From NCBI GenBank assembly GCA_011391695.1, contig JAABQB010000012.1:1-64000 (forward strand): a DNA stretch of 64,000 nt. Reading direction: 5' to 3'. A program made the translations under genes and the position numbers. Positions within the stretch are counted from its first letter, which is position 1. Each line of letters opens with the position of its first letter. Origin of the DNA: Desulfobacteraceae bacterium (GTDB lineage Bacteria > Desulfobacterota > Desulfobacteria > Desulfobacterales > RPRI01). Below the pieces are notes generated by a model. It had not been told where the DNA came from. It saw only the letters and a program-made list of their open reading frames with translations, and did no database searches. This document shows, one piece after another, positions 51,602-60,638 of this stretch.

Positions 51602-51632
51602 TTGACACACACCGGTCAATGTCCTATATAAT
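51602..51632 (+). promoter_or_regulatory. Promoter of the activation genes with overlapping inverted repeat
   Basis: TTGACA at 51602-51607 and TATATA/TATAAT at 51625-51632 (17-19 bp spacing). ATTGAC and GTCAAT (51601-51606, 51615-51620) form an inverted repeat that overlaps the -35, a likely repressor site. The promoter lies between the divergent corrinoid and activation genes. Confidence 0.65.
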
Positions 51633-51641
51633 TTTTCGATG

Positions 51642-51703
51642 TTTTTAGACAGGATGAACAGGATGAACAGGATGTTGCCTGCCAGCCGGAAGCTGGACAG
51701 GCA
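51642..51703 (+). repeat. GACAGGAT word repeat and leader hairpin
   Basis: GACAGGATGAACAGGATGAA then CAGGAT gives three near-tandem units (about 51648-51673). It is followed by the stem TTGCCTGCCAGC / GCTGG-A-CAGGCAA (51674-51703), a 12-bp hairpin with one bulged base. All lie in the presumed leader of the activation gene. It has no B12-box (GCCACTG), so it is not a standard cobalamin riboswitch. Confidence 0.6.
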
Positions 51704-51715
51704 ATAGAGGAATCT

Positions 51716-52402
51716 TTGAAAGACACGAGTATCGCAGTAAAATTCAATTTTAAAGATCTGTCGGTTACTCCGGAGGATGTTGCGCGGTATGCAGGCGGAA
51801 GCAATTACAGGCCGGATGCGGAAAGAAAAGCGCTTGCCGGAGATATTCTCAAGCGTGCGTCGGCCATGGCTCAGCCGGCTTTCGTTTATGCAGCACACCA
51901 TATCAATGCCATAGATCCTGAACAAGGCGTCTCTCTGTTTCTTCCTCGAAACAATCTTGATGCCGGTACGGTTTTTATTGTTGCCACTGTCTGTACAATC
52001 GGGCCTGAACTGGAAAATGAAACCTCAAAACTCATGGCACAGGGCAAGGCTCTGGATGCTCTTTTTCTGGATGCGGCAGGTGTTGCTCTTCTGGAAGCTC
52101 TGTCCGATGAAGCCTACGCACATCTTAAAAATGAAGCCGCAAAGGAAGACCTTTATGCAGGTTGCCGGTTTGGGCCTGGTTACGGAAACATCCCGATAAA
52201 CGCTCAGAAATCTCTGTTTGAATCCGTGAATCCGGAGGCCATAGGTGTTCAACTCAAGGCAAGCGGCATCCTTTACCCGTTAAAATCCTTATCTTTCTGG
52301 GTAATGTGGAATTCCCAGCCGCCGCCCGAAGGCAGCGCATATAAATGTCAAAACTGCACACTGAATAACTGTGCGTACAGGATAGCAGCGAAGTCGCAAT
52401 AG
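51716..52402 (+). CDS. MetH-activation-domain-like protein with C-terminal Cys cluster
   Basis: The 228-residue protein resembles the vitamin B12-dependent methionine synthase activation domain found as a separate protein in anaerobes (VATVCTIGPELENETS, DAAGVALLEALSDEAY, CRFGPGYGNIP). The C-terminus has a Cys-X2-Cys-X4-Cys motif (C211, C214, C219) that could bind a metal cluster. The TTG start is decided by GAGG 5 bp upstream. It lies 7 bp before the RACE gene and may act in re-reduction of the corrinoid. Confidence 0.82.
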   Translation: MKDTSIAVKFNFKDLSVTPEDVARYAGGSNYRPDAERKALAGDILKRASAMAQPAFVYAAHHINAIDPEQGVSLFLPRNNLDAGTVFIVATVCTIGPELENETSKLMAQGKALDALFLDAAGVALLEALSDEAYAHLKNEAAKEDLYAGCRFGPGYGNIPINAQKSLFESVNPEAIGVQLKASGILYPLKSLSFWVMWNSQPPPEGSAYKCQNCTLNNCAYRIAAKSQ

Positions 52403-52409
52403 GGAGCAG

Positions 52410-54080
52410 ATGCAAAGATCAAACACAGAAAAATGCATGATCAGGATATTGCCGGATGGTAAATCTTTTCAGGCAGACAGAGGAGAATCACTGCTTGAAG
52501 CGCTGACTGGCGCCGGAATTTTTCTTAAGTCCAACTGCGGCGGAAAAGGGCTGTGCGGGAAATGCCTTGTTCGGATACCCGAACCCTCGCCGAAGAGCAT
52601 TTCCCCGCCTGAAGATGCCGAAGTCCGGCTCCTGGGCGAAAAAGAGCTGAAAGCCGGATACCGTCTGGCCTGCCTGGTTACGGTATTTAACGATCTGTCT
52701 GTTGAAATTCAGGGAAACTCGCTCCTTAGTCCAGAAGTAGTTCAAAAAGGCCCGATGATACTTCCTGAATCCATTCCTTCCCGAGCACTGCCTGAAGGCA
52801 CAGCCGACCGTTATGGTCTTGCCATTGACCTTGGAACCACCACCATAGCCGTTTACATCTGCGATCTTGTTTCAGGAAAGGTTGCCGGTTCCATCTCCGT
52901 GAGAAACCCCCAGGCGATGCTCGGTGACGATGTTATGAGCCGAATCAGTGCTGTCGCCGAAAAACCAGAGAATTTATCACGTCTTCAAAAGATAGCTGTT
53001 AAGGCGATCGAGTGGAGCGTGACAGCCCTCTGCCGGTCAAGCCATATTGCTCCCGGGCATATCAGGTCGGCAGTTGTCGTTGGCAACAGCACGATGATCC
53101 ATCTTTTCGCCGGTGAAAATCCTTCATCTATCGGCATTTTCCCTTACGCACCTCTCTTTGTCGAAGATAAAACATTCAAGGCAGGATCAGTAGGATTTGA
53201 GTTCAATTCCTCTGCCGATATCTTCACGCTGCCGCTCATTTCCGGTTTTCTCGGTTCCGACATTATCTCCGCTGCCCTTGCAACAGAACTGGACAGCGCC
53301 GCTATCGGAACCATGCTGGTAGATATAGGGACAAACGGAGAGGTAATGCTTATGGGTCAAAACGGCCTCTTTGCCACATCCTGCGCGACCGGCCCCGCTT
53401 TTGAAGGTGCGACGATCAGGCACGGGATGCATGCCGTTTCGGGAGCAATCGACGCGGTGAAAATCGATAGAATAAACGGCGTCGTCACCTGCTCGGTTAT
53501 TCAGAAAGGCCCTGACGCCCTCAGCCTGCCATCCGGGATCTGCGGATCAGGAGTTGTCAGTGCGGTTGCCGAACTTTACAGGGTTGGTCTCGTATCAAGG
53601 GATGGCCGTATCAATCGTAATTCAGGTTCACCCCTCATTCGATATGACGAAACAGGAGTTCTGGAATTCGAGCTGGTTTCCACTGAAAAAGCTGAAACCC
53701 GGCAGGCGATTACCCTTACCCAAAAAGATATCAGGGCAGTTCAGCTGGCAAAAGGGGCGCTGCTTGCCGGGATGGAGATGCTCTGCGCTGCAGCAGGTTT
53801 GACCGTGCCAAAAAAGCTTCTGGTGGCGGGTGCTTTCGGCACATTCATTGATAAAAAAGACGCCTTGACTATAGGGATGTTTCCCGATCTGCCGGAAGAA
53901 AATATTACTGTGATTGGAAACGGCGCCGGGGCAGGGTCGGTTCTTGCTCTTTTTAACCCGGCGCTTTTTGATAAAGCAAAGGGGATGGCAAGTTCAGTAA
54001 AAGTTCTGGATCTTGCATCCATGCCTGAATTTCAAAAAATATTTTTAAGCTCGTTACAATTTCCTGAATTGGTTTCATAA
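52410..54080 (+). CDS. RACE protein: reductive activator of corrinoid enzymes (DUF4445)
   Basis: ATP-dependent activator that reduces inactive Co(II) to Co(I). Residues 10-95 form a [2Fe-2S] domain with C43, C49, C52 and C88. After a linker an ASKHA ATPase region begins with YGLAIDLGTTTIAVY near 132, VVVGNSTMIHLF and LLVDIGTNGEV-type MLVDIGTNGEVML, and ends with KKLLVAGAFGTFID. The 556-residue length and domain order are those of RamA-independent acetogen and SRB activators. Two ATGs (52410, 52437) are possible. Confidence 0.93.
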   Translation: MQRSNTEKCMIRILPDGKSFQADRGESLLEALTGAGIFLKSNCGGKGLCGKCLVRIPEPSPKSISPPEDAEVRLLGEKELKAGYRLACLVTVFNDLSVEIQGNSLLSPEVVQKGPMILPESIPSRALPEGTADRYGLAIDLGTTTIAVYICDLVSGKVAGSISVRNPQAMLGDDVMSRISAVAEKPENLSRLQKIAVKAIEWSVTALCRSSHIAPGHIRSAVVVGNSTMIHLFAGENPSSIGIFPYAPLFVEDKTFKAGSVGFEFNSSADIFTLPLISGFLGSDIISAALATELDSAAIGTMLVDIGTNGEVMLMGQNGLFATSCATGPAFEGATIRHGMHAVSGAIDAVKIDRINGVVTCSVIQKGPDALSLPSGICGSGVVSAVAELYRVGLVSRDGRINRNSGSPLIRYDETGVLEFELVSTEKAETRQAITLTQKDIRAVQLAKGALLAGMEMLCAAAGLTVPKKLLVAGAFGTFIDKKDALTIGMFPDLPEENITVIGNGAGAGSVLALFNPALFDKAKGMASSVKVLDLASMPEFQKIFLSSLQFPELVS

Positions 54081-54199
54081 AGAGCAAATCAGGTTTCCTT
54101 TTTATTCTGACTCCTGAATTCTGGCTTCCGGCTCCTGAATAGCTACTGAATTAAAACCTATCTGCGTTCATCTGTGTGAATCTGTGGCCGAATTGTTAC

Positions 54200-55495
54200 T
54201 TATTTTGCAGTTTCCATATTTTCAACAAGCTTCGCGTCCGAAACATAGAAAAAAGAGCCGATAAAAAAGAGAATCCCTGCCAGCAGGGCAAACAGCGGCA
54301 GAAAAACCATGGCTGTTTCGAGCCCGAAGGCATCAGAGAGGGCGCCGATGGCAGGAGGCCCCAGCGCGCTCCCTAATATATGCTGAACGATAACGCACAA
54401 GCTTAACGATACCGCCCTTACGCCCGGGTGGACAACATCCTGGGTCACAGCAACGGCGGCAGGCACAAAGGCAACCGCTGCAATACCGGCTGCCAGTAGA
54501 ACTGCGTATTGAATTGCCCCGCGATAAAAACTGAATGCGATAAAAAGCAGAATTGCCGTCACGCAGGAAGAAATTGAAGGGAAAAGGAGCCTTGCGTTGC
54601 TCCTGCTTTTAAGCCATCTGTCCGCAAGCCAGCCTCCCAGAGGAGCTCCGATTATGGCAAGGAGCATTACCACGCCCCCCTTTGTGGAAGCCTTGCTCAT
54701 GGAGATTCCTTCCACTCTCTGAAAATAGCTTGGAAGCCATGTCAGCATGGCCGTTGTAACGAATGTATTGGCCGCAAACGCGAGGTTGTTGAATATGAGA
54801 GTTTTGTTTCCCAGCAGATGCTTTGCGATTTCGTTCCACCGCATTCTGGCTTCTCTCTTTTCATCTCCGCTGCCTTCAAGCCTTGTAAGCGCTATTGTCT
54901 CATAATCCCTTGCATAGAAGAAGAGCAATGCAACGATAACGCCCGGCAGGGCCACGATACCGAATGCATGCCGCCAGCCGAAACGCTCCGCGATGATCCC
55001 GCCAAGGGCGATGCCGAGCGCGCTTCCCAACGGTATAGATGCATTCCATATTCCCAAAAACTTCGCCCTTTTCTCTTTTGGAAAAAGTGCCGATATCATG
55101 GCGGTTCCGCCGGGTGCATAGCCTGCTTCACCAAGGCCGATGGCGGTTCTGGCCGCAAACAGCTGCCCGAAGTTTTTCGTGAAAGCGCACGCAAAGGTGG
55201 CAATACTCCACAATACGGCCATCAATCCGATGCTTTTTATTCTGCTCCACCTGTCGATAAGAATGGATACAGGCAGGGTAAAGATGAGAATAGACCAGTA
55301 AACCGCGGAAACAAGCAGGCCGCACTGGGTGTCCGTGATTCCCCATTCCGCTTTGAGAAAAGGAAAAAGCGAGACTATGACCAGCCGGTCTATATAGTCG
55401 AACATGTATAGCAGAAAGAGCAATGTAAAGATGACGTAAGGTGATGATATCAATGCCCGGGTTTTCGGATTCGGAGAATTATTAATAGAGTCCAT
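54200..55495 (-). CDS. MFS transporter
   Basis: Twelve-helix inner membrane carrier of 431 residues with the MFS motif between helices 2 and 3 (PVSILIDRWSRIKSIG) and the antiporter-like GLGEAGYAPGGTAMI segment. The pattern resembles the ACS/spinster-like group (organic anion and lipid carriers). Its start overlaps the end of the UroD-type gene by 14 bp, so it may export the demethylated product or import a co-substrate; this is inference. An earlier ATG is at 55513. Confidence 0.88.
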   Translation of the reverse strand: MDSINNSPNPKTRALISSPYVIFTLLFLLYMFDYIDRLVIVSLFPFLKAEWGITDTQCGLLVSAVYWSILIFTLPVSILIDRWSRIKSIGLMAVLWSIATFACAFTKNFGQLFAARTAIGLGEAGYAPGGTAMISALFPKEKRAKFLGIWNASIPLGSALGIALGGIIAERFGWRHAFGIVALPGVIVALLFFYARDYETIALTRLEGSGDEKREARMRWNEIAKHLLGNKTLIFNNLAFAANTFVTTAMLTWLPSYFQRVEGISMSKASTKGGVVMLLAIIGAPLGGWLADRWLKSRSNARLLFPSISSCVTAILLFIAFSFYRGAIQYAVLLAAGIAAVAFVPAAVAVTQDVVHPGVRAVSLSLCVIVQHILGSALGPPAIGALSDAFGLETAMVFLPLFALLAGILFFIGSFFYVSDAKLVENMETAK

Positions 55496-56561
55496 ATTTT
55501 TTTGTGGCCTCAAACATTGTTATGCAGTTTTCAGGGTTGACTCCAGGATGAAGTGAGTTGGAATCGCAGAGAATGTATCCTCCGCCTTTTGCCGCAACAT
55601 CAATGGCATGTTTTACTGCTGCATCGACCTGCTCCGGGGTGCCGGAGGGGAGAAGTTCCTTGCAGTCGATATTGCCCAGAAGGCAGATTTTATCCCCGTA
55701 CTTATCCTTAGCCTTTTTCAGATCCATGCCGGCTTGAGGTTCCAGGGGATTAAGTCCGTCATATCCTGAATCGATAAGGATATCCATGATCGACCAGAGA
55801 TTGCCGTCGCTGTGCCGCACAACCTTCAGGCCAAGTTCATGGGCACGGTCAACCAGTTTCCTGTTGTACGGATTTACAAACTCCATGAAATGTTTAGGAG
55901 AGATCAGGAGGTTGTTTGTTGCTGCAATATCATCTTCTACGACAAGTACATCAATGCCGGCAGCGGCAAGCATGTCAAGCTGCTTCAGGTTGTATTCCGT
56001 CACCATGGCCGAGATGATATGAATGAATCCGGGCTCCTGATAAAGCTTTAACATGTAGTTTTCCATACCCGTCAGTCGCCAGCTGTGAACAAAGACCCCG
56101 CGCATCAGCCAGAAAAGGGCGGTATTCCCCTTGAACCGGTCCCTGGCAAGATCAAGCAAAAGCAGATGCCCGCGATTCGGTTCAGGAGCATGAAAACTAA
56201 TAAGATCACCGGAATCTATCAAGGGGTGGCCGATAGGAACAGGAAGGCCGTGAGGATTCCGCCTGTATATGACATCCCAGTCATCCTTTACGTCTTTCTC
56301 GTTTATTTCTTTTTCGTGACCAATCTCAAAAGATGTGAATCCGTCCACGTCAAACACTTCATGAAGAAGAAAAAGAGTATCCAGCAGTTTCATTTTCTCA
56401 GAATCGTTCATCTCATGAAACTGCTTGGATTCAGGCAGGCCGTCGGTGATATGTTTTCCGATACCAATGATAGGCGCTTCATTAATTCCATGAATGTAAA
56501 GAGGAACACGGTCAGGCTGCTTTACATTCAGGGCGGTTATAATCCGCTCTTTGCCGTTCAT
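55482..56561 (-). CDS. UroD-family cobalamin methyltransferase-like protein
   Basis: Predicted methyltransferase I that demethylates the growth substrate onto the corrinoid protein (uroporphyrinogen decarboxylase family, as MtaA/MtbA and the UroD-type demethylases). The 359-residue protein starts MNGKERIITALNVKQPDRVP. Possible zinc ligands are H250 (RHSDGNLW), C300 and C332 (YILCDSNSLHPG). The common His-X-Cys motif is His-Ser-Asp here. It lies between the TRAP permease and MFS genes on one strand. A true UroD is unlikely without other heme genes and with this motif. Confidence 0.82.
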   Translation of the reverse strand: MNGKERIITALNVKQPDRVPLYIHGINEAPIIGIGKHITDGLPESKQFHEMNDSEKMKLLDTLFLLHEVFDVDGFTSFEIGHEKEINEKDVKDDWDVIYRRNPHGLPVPIGHPLIDSGDLISFHAPEPNRGHLLLLDLARDRFKGNTALFWLMRGVFVHSWRLTGMENYMLKLYQEPGFIHIISAMVTEYNLKQLDMLAAAGIDVLVVEDDIAATNNLLISPKHFMEFVNPYNRKLVDRAHELGLKVVRHSDGNLWSIMDILIDSGYDGLNPLEPQAGMDLKKAKDKYGDKICLLGNIDCKELLPSGTPEQVDAAVKHAIDVAAKGGGYILCDSNSLHPGVNPENCITMFEATKKYGLY

Positions 56562-58654
56562 GTCGGCAGAATTCCGGTTGTCATTTTTATTTTCCTGGCG
56601 TCCGTCCAGTTTTTTATAACAATAAGGCTGGAGATCACTCCGGCGACTATATTCATGTTAACATGCGGATAGAACAGCAGAATGGCACAGATTCCTGTAA
56701 TGATTCTCTCCGGAATGGAAAGCGATTTTATAAAATATCCCACCACCGCCACATTCAGGTATATTACGGCCATAATGGAGAAAAGAAAACGAATTGCAAT
56801 AAAACAGAACGCCTCAAATCCGTGCATGGTCTGAAGAACCGGAAGGATCAGAAGAGCGGTTCCGCTGAAGGAAAGAATGAAAGTAAGACCGATAAAATAT
56901 TTGGGAAGAGCCACGCGCGCGGCAAACACGCCGGTTTTTATCGGATCCGTGCCCATGACAGAGCTGGCGGCATAGGCGGAAAGCGCAACCGGAGGTGTGA
57001 CTTCGGCCAGGACTGCAAAATAAAACAGAAACATATGGGTTGCGAGAAGCGCTGCCTCTTCAGGAATGCCGTTTAGCATGGCCAGTTTCTGAATGGTCGG
57101 CGCGGTCAGGGCTGAAGTCAGTACATAGGTTGCGATCGGCGGAACACCCATGCCGAGAATCAGGCTGAAAACGCCGGTAAAGAGCGTGGCCAGCAGAATA
57201 CTGCTGCCGCTGATATCCATCAGGATGATCGAAAACTTGGATGCCAGCCCGCTGATAACCATCATGGACATGATCATATTGGCGGCTATGACGGCACTGG
57301 CGATCGGCAGAAGACCGATGATCCCCTCTTCCAGTGCTTTTATTAAATTTATGAAGGGTGGCCTGAGGCTGGGATCTGCATAGGCAAAAAGAATAAAAAG
57401 AAACGTCGCGGCGGTGACCGTAATGTTTATGGAGAAGCCTCTGTAAATGAGAAAGATGATGAAGATGATGGGAATGAAGACATAGCAGTACCGTAAAAAG
57501 TATGAGAAATCTATAAGAGATGAAATTTCCAGTTGCGGCAGTTTCTGCTTTTTAACATAAAGCTCGTTGTATATGACAATGCCAAGGAGATAAAGAAGCA
57601 TGGGCCCGATGGCCATGACTATGATCGACGAATAGGGAATTGACAGAAGTTCGACCATGATAAAGGAAATCGATCCCATAACGGGAGGCGTGATATAGGC
57701 GATTGACCCGACGGTGGCGATCACACCGGCAGCCACAAGCTTGTCATATCCCACCTTTTCAAACAGCGGCTTGGTCAGTGTTGCCACAAACTGTGTGTCG
57801 GCTGCCCCTGACCCGGAAAACATGCCCATCATCACGGCCATGATCGAGCAGGATCGTCCGGGAGATGCCGGGCTCCTGCCGACAAACAGCAGCGCAATGT
57901 TTGCGATGATCTGACCGAAATTCATGCGCGTGACAACTGCCCCCAGTGTAGTGAAATAGATCAGATACTTGAGAGATACGCCCGTAATCGATCCAAAAAT
58001 ACCGGCTTCGGTTTCGCAGTACATTTTTCCCAGCACCATATCGAGATCAAAACCCGGATTGGAAAAGAGACCTGGAACATGGTTGCCGTAAAGATTATAC
58101 AGCAGAAAGATCATCACAAGAGTCGGCATTATAGGACCGCTTAACCGGAAAATGACCCCGAGAATCAACAATATCTCGCTGAAAGACATGATCATGTCCC
58201 ACGGCTCCGGCATGACGGATCGATAAATCAGTGTTTCATAATTTACCACCAGATAAACAAACGGGAGAAAGCTGAACAGCGCGCATACAATGTTGGAAGG
58301 TTTCTGCAACGCTGGTACCAGGGTTGGCAGCATGGTGCAGGCCCAGATAATGACGCCAAACAGCTTCAACGACATTGAAATGTCCAAACGAAGAAATTCG
58401 ATCATGAACACAACGGTCATTACTGCAAGTGGTATGCCGCCGAATTTATGCCGTGGCTTGATCCGCACAAAGCTGAGCAGATACCCAAGAAGCGCAACCA
58501 AAAATACATGCGTGGCCCGTTGAACCTGGGTCAGATCCAGAAGGGACAAGCGCAAGTCGGCTAATGGCGTGTAGGGATGAACAACGAGATATAGATGATA
58601 GAGCGTCCCTATAACAGCTATAATTGTCACCAGCCTGCGAACTACAGAGTCCAT
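56558..58654 (-). CDS. TRAP transporter fused permease (DctQM type, TAXI class)
   Basis: Inner membrane permease of 698 residues. The first about 170 residues carry four helices (small-subunit DctQ-like), the rest about twelve or more helices of the large DctM type, with GRSPASPGRSCSIMAVMMGMFSGSGAADTQFVATL and GMGVPPIATYVLTSALTAP. Fusion is typical for TAXI systems. It overlaps the UroD gene by 4 bp and DUF1850 by 13 bp. Confidence 0.92.
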   Translation of the reverse strand: MDSVVRRLVTIIAVIGTLYHLYLVVHPYTPLADLRLSLLDLTQVQRATHVFLVALLGYLLSFVRIKPRHKFGGIPLAVMTVVFMIEFLRLDISMSLKLFGVIIWACTMLPTLVPALQKPSNIVCALFSFLPFVYLVVNYETLIYRSVMPEPWDMIMSFSEILLILGVIFRLSGPIMPTLVMIFLLYNLYGNHVPGLFSNPGFDLDMVLGKMYCETEAGIFGSITGVSLKYLIYFTTLGAVVTRMNFGQIIANIALLFVGRSPASPGRSCSIMAVMMGMFSGSGAADTQFVATLTKPLFEKVGYDKLVAAGVIATVGSIAYITPPVMGSISFIMVELLSIPYSSIIVMAIGPMLLYLLGIVIYNELYVKKQKLPQLEISSLIDFSYFLRYCYVFIPIIFIIFLIYRGFSINITVTAATFLFILFAYADPSLRPPFINLIKALEEGIIGLLPIASAVIAANMIMSMMVISGLASKFSIILMDISGSSILLATLFTGVFSLILGMGVPPIATYVLTSALTAPTIQKLAMLNGIPEEAALLATHMFLFYFAVLAEVTPPVALSAYAASSVMGTDPIKTGVFAARVALPKYFIGLTFILSFSGTALLILPVLQTMHGFEAFCFIAIRFLFSIMAVIYLNVAVVGYFIKSLSIPERIITGICAILLFYPHVNMNIVAGVISSLIVIKNWTDARKIKMTTGILPT

Positions 58655-59037
58655 AACAGATCGACCTCCAGGCAGCCGTCTTGAATACTAAAGGTATAAA
58701 AACCCATTTTTAGAATGATTCCTTTCATTGAACAGAACTTCAAATGATTTGTGGACTCACCGGAAACTGCATGATTCAGGTCGTAAACGCCGTGAGAATA
58801 ATATGCCTCGGTCGTTTCATCTGCTGAAACAGAAAAATTCTGAAATTGGCCGCGGATGGTGAACCGGATGACAACAGGCTGACCGGTCACCGAATTCACA
58901 AAACAAATTGAGCCCGTCTGCCAGCGAAAAAGAACTGCCAGACGGGTTTCATTTTCTGTTCGAATCACAGCTGGCTTGACCAGTAAAAGAAACATGGCCA
59001 GCGCTATTACGCATATCGTTGCAAACAGTTTGCGCAT
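58642..59037 (-). CDS. DUF1850 protein of TAXI-TRAP operon
   Basis: The 131-residue protein has an N-terminal membrane segment (about 5-25) and a short domain with RWQTGSICFVNSVTGQPVVIRFTI and EAYYSHGVYDLNHAVS, the DUF1850 pattern found next to TAXI-TRAP genes. Its function is unknown. It follows the binding-protein gene by 8 bp. Confidence 0.85.
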   Translation of the reverse strand: MRKLFATICVIALAMFLLLVKPAVIRTENETRLAVLFRWQTGSICFVNSVTGQPVVIRFTIRGQFQNFSVSADETTEAYYSHGVYDLNHAVSGESTNHLKFCSMKGIILKMGFYTFSIQDGCLEVDLLWTL

Positions 59038-59045
59038 TCAGCTTG

Positions 59046-60041
59046 CTATTTGACCAGGCCTTTTTCCCTGAAGTATTTCACCGCGCCGGGATGAAACGGA
59101 ATAGCTGTCTTGCCTACAAACTTGGCTGAGCTTTCCGGTGTGGTGTCCCTGGCCGGTTTTACCGAAGAGCGAAGAGTTTCGACATTTTCAAAAACCGCTT
59201 TGACGGTTTTATATGCCAGATCTTCAGGCGTGGAGTCCGGACAGACAAACATGTTCCAGAAAGCCAGTGTAGGCGTATCTGAAGCAGTTCCATATACTTC
59301 CTTTTTGATGATCAGGCTGTCGGCCAGGCCTGAAAATTCTTTCATAAAAGCAGCCACACCGGGATCGGTTTCCGGAAGCGGAACCAGAAATAGGTTGAGG
59401 CCTTTGCGTTTGAGGGTATTGGACAGTTCGACGATGGAACCTGTTGGGAGACCGCCGGACCATACATAGGCATCAAGCGTGCCATTACCGAGACCCTCAT
59501 CCGACTCCTTGGCCCCCAGTTTCTCCCATTTCTTGAATTTGTTAGGATCTATCCTGGCCGCTTTCAGCAGATTAAGAGCCGTAAATTCGGTTCCGGACCC
59601 TGGAGCGCCGGTTGAAACGCGTTTGTCCTGCAGATCCGTGAGTTTTGTAATTCCGGATTTATCTGTTGTTACAATGTGCAGATAATTCGGATACATCATC
59701 CACATTATGCTGGCCTTGGCCGGTTTTTCCGCAAATTTTTCATGCTTGCCCGAAACGGTGAAATAGGCCGTATCCGGGAGAACCGTGGCGAAAAAGTAGG
59801 TTCCCTTGGCTGTATCTGTTTTATCCCGTATCAGAAGCATGTTATCCACAGATGCGGCAGTCTGAATAGCGGTTGCTGCCGCTACATTATTTTTGTTGAG
59901 TATTTCGGATATCTGGGTTCCGTAATAATAATATACGCCGCCGATTCCACCTGTTGCAATCACCACCCTGTTGCCCTCTGCATAAAGATTGACCGTGGTT
60001 ATAAGAAATAGTGCCAGTGCCATAATAACAATTTTTTTCAT
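59046..60041 (-). CDS. TAXI-family TRAP transporter solute-binding protein
   Basis: Periplasmic binding protein of 331 residues. Signal peptide (about 1-22), then the TAXI signature VVIATGGIGGVYYYYGTQIS and GAPGSGTEFTALNLLKAARI. Genes for the permease follow. AAGGAG lies 6 bp before the ATG. Such proteins bind small organic acids or amino acids; the methyltransferase genes around it suggest a methylated compound. Confidence 0.93.
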   Translation of the reverse strand: MKKIVIMALALFLITTVNLYAEGNRVVIATGGIGGVYYYYGTQISEILNKNNVAAATAIQTAASVDNMLLIRDKTDTAKGTYFFATVLPDTAYFTVSGKHEKFAEKPAKASIMWMMYPNYLHIVTTDKSGITKLTDLQDKRVSTGAPGSGTEFTALNLLKAARIDPNKFKKWEKLGAKESDEGLGNGTLDAYVWSGGLPTGSIVELSNTLKRKGLNLFLVPLPETDPGVAAFMKEFSGLADSLIIKKEVYGTASDTPTLAFWNMFVCPDSTPEDLAYKTVKAVFENVETLRSSVKPARDTTPESSAKFVGKTAIPFHPGAVKYFREKGLVK

Positions 60042-60458
60042 ATCCTTCTCCTTTGCCGTGAAAATGGTGCAGGTGAATATAAATGCCGCTCCTCTTCCCT
60101 GCGACTTTTGAACTATAAAAACCCCGAATTACTATCTGATTCTTATTTAACTTCCCTCTTACTGTCAAGGCGGAATTTCAATTTTGTTTTGTCAATGTAA
60201 AATGCGTATAGTTTCTGTTATCCATAGATTCTTAACATTGATAAATATACTTCATTCCAAACCGAAATCATCGATGATATTTTCTCAGTTGGCTTAAATT
60301 GACTGTTTTCAAAATTAGCCCCTGTTTTGTTTCAATCCTGCTTTCCATTTTTCCTGACAATTATTTTTGACAATTTAACAAGTTGTGATATTCAAATCGG
60401 GACTGTTTTGATTTTATAATGTAATTTCTGCAACTTTCTTTCATTGAGGATATGCTGA
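60042..60458. other. 417-bp intergenic region between divergent transcripts
   Basis: AT-rich region. On the minus strand, TTGACA (60163-60168) and TAAGAA/AAGAAT about 17-18 bp further on form a weak promoter for the TAXI operon. On the plus strand, TATAAT at 60415-60420 with a weak TTCAAA -35 could serve the small secreted gene. No coding frame is supported. Confidence 0.5.
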
Positions 60459-60638
60459 ATGAAGACATCAATTAAAGCTCTATTTGCGATACTATTTCTG
60501 ATCTTTGCCTTATCCGGCGCTTTGGCCGCCGAAAAAAAGAACGAGTCCGAAATAAAGACGGTTGACAACTATATAGCCATATTCGATATTAAAGTCACTA
60601 CCGGAGACAAGGGCATTTCTCGTCCTCTTACAGACTGA
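60459..60638 (+). CDS. Truncated secreted protein, N-terminal fragment
   Basis: A 59-residue frame with a signal peptide (MKTSIKALFAILFLIFALSG, cleavage after ALA). It is followed by KTVDNYIAIFDIKVTTGDKG and then ISRPLTD and a TGA. The last part resembles the first strand and helix of FlgO/CsgG-like domains, where ISxxEAxxLTDxLR continues. I infer that the gene has lost its remainder. It may instead be a real short exported peptide. Confidence 0.5.
   Translation: MKTSIKALFAILFLIFALSGALAAEKKNESEIKTVDNYIAIFDIKVTTGDKGISRPLTD

Noticed and set aside
51674-51703. Cobalamin riboswitch in the activation-gene leader
   Set aside because: The hairpin lacks the conserved B12-box and is far too short for that class.
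60320-60345. GTTTCAATCCTGC string resembling part of a CRISPR repeat
   Set aside because: Single occurrence with no spacer-repeat periodicity and no cas genes in the window.
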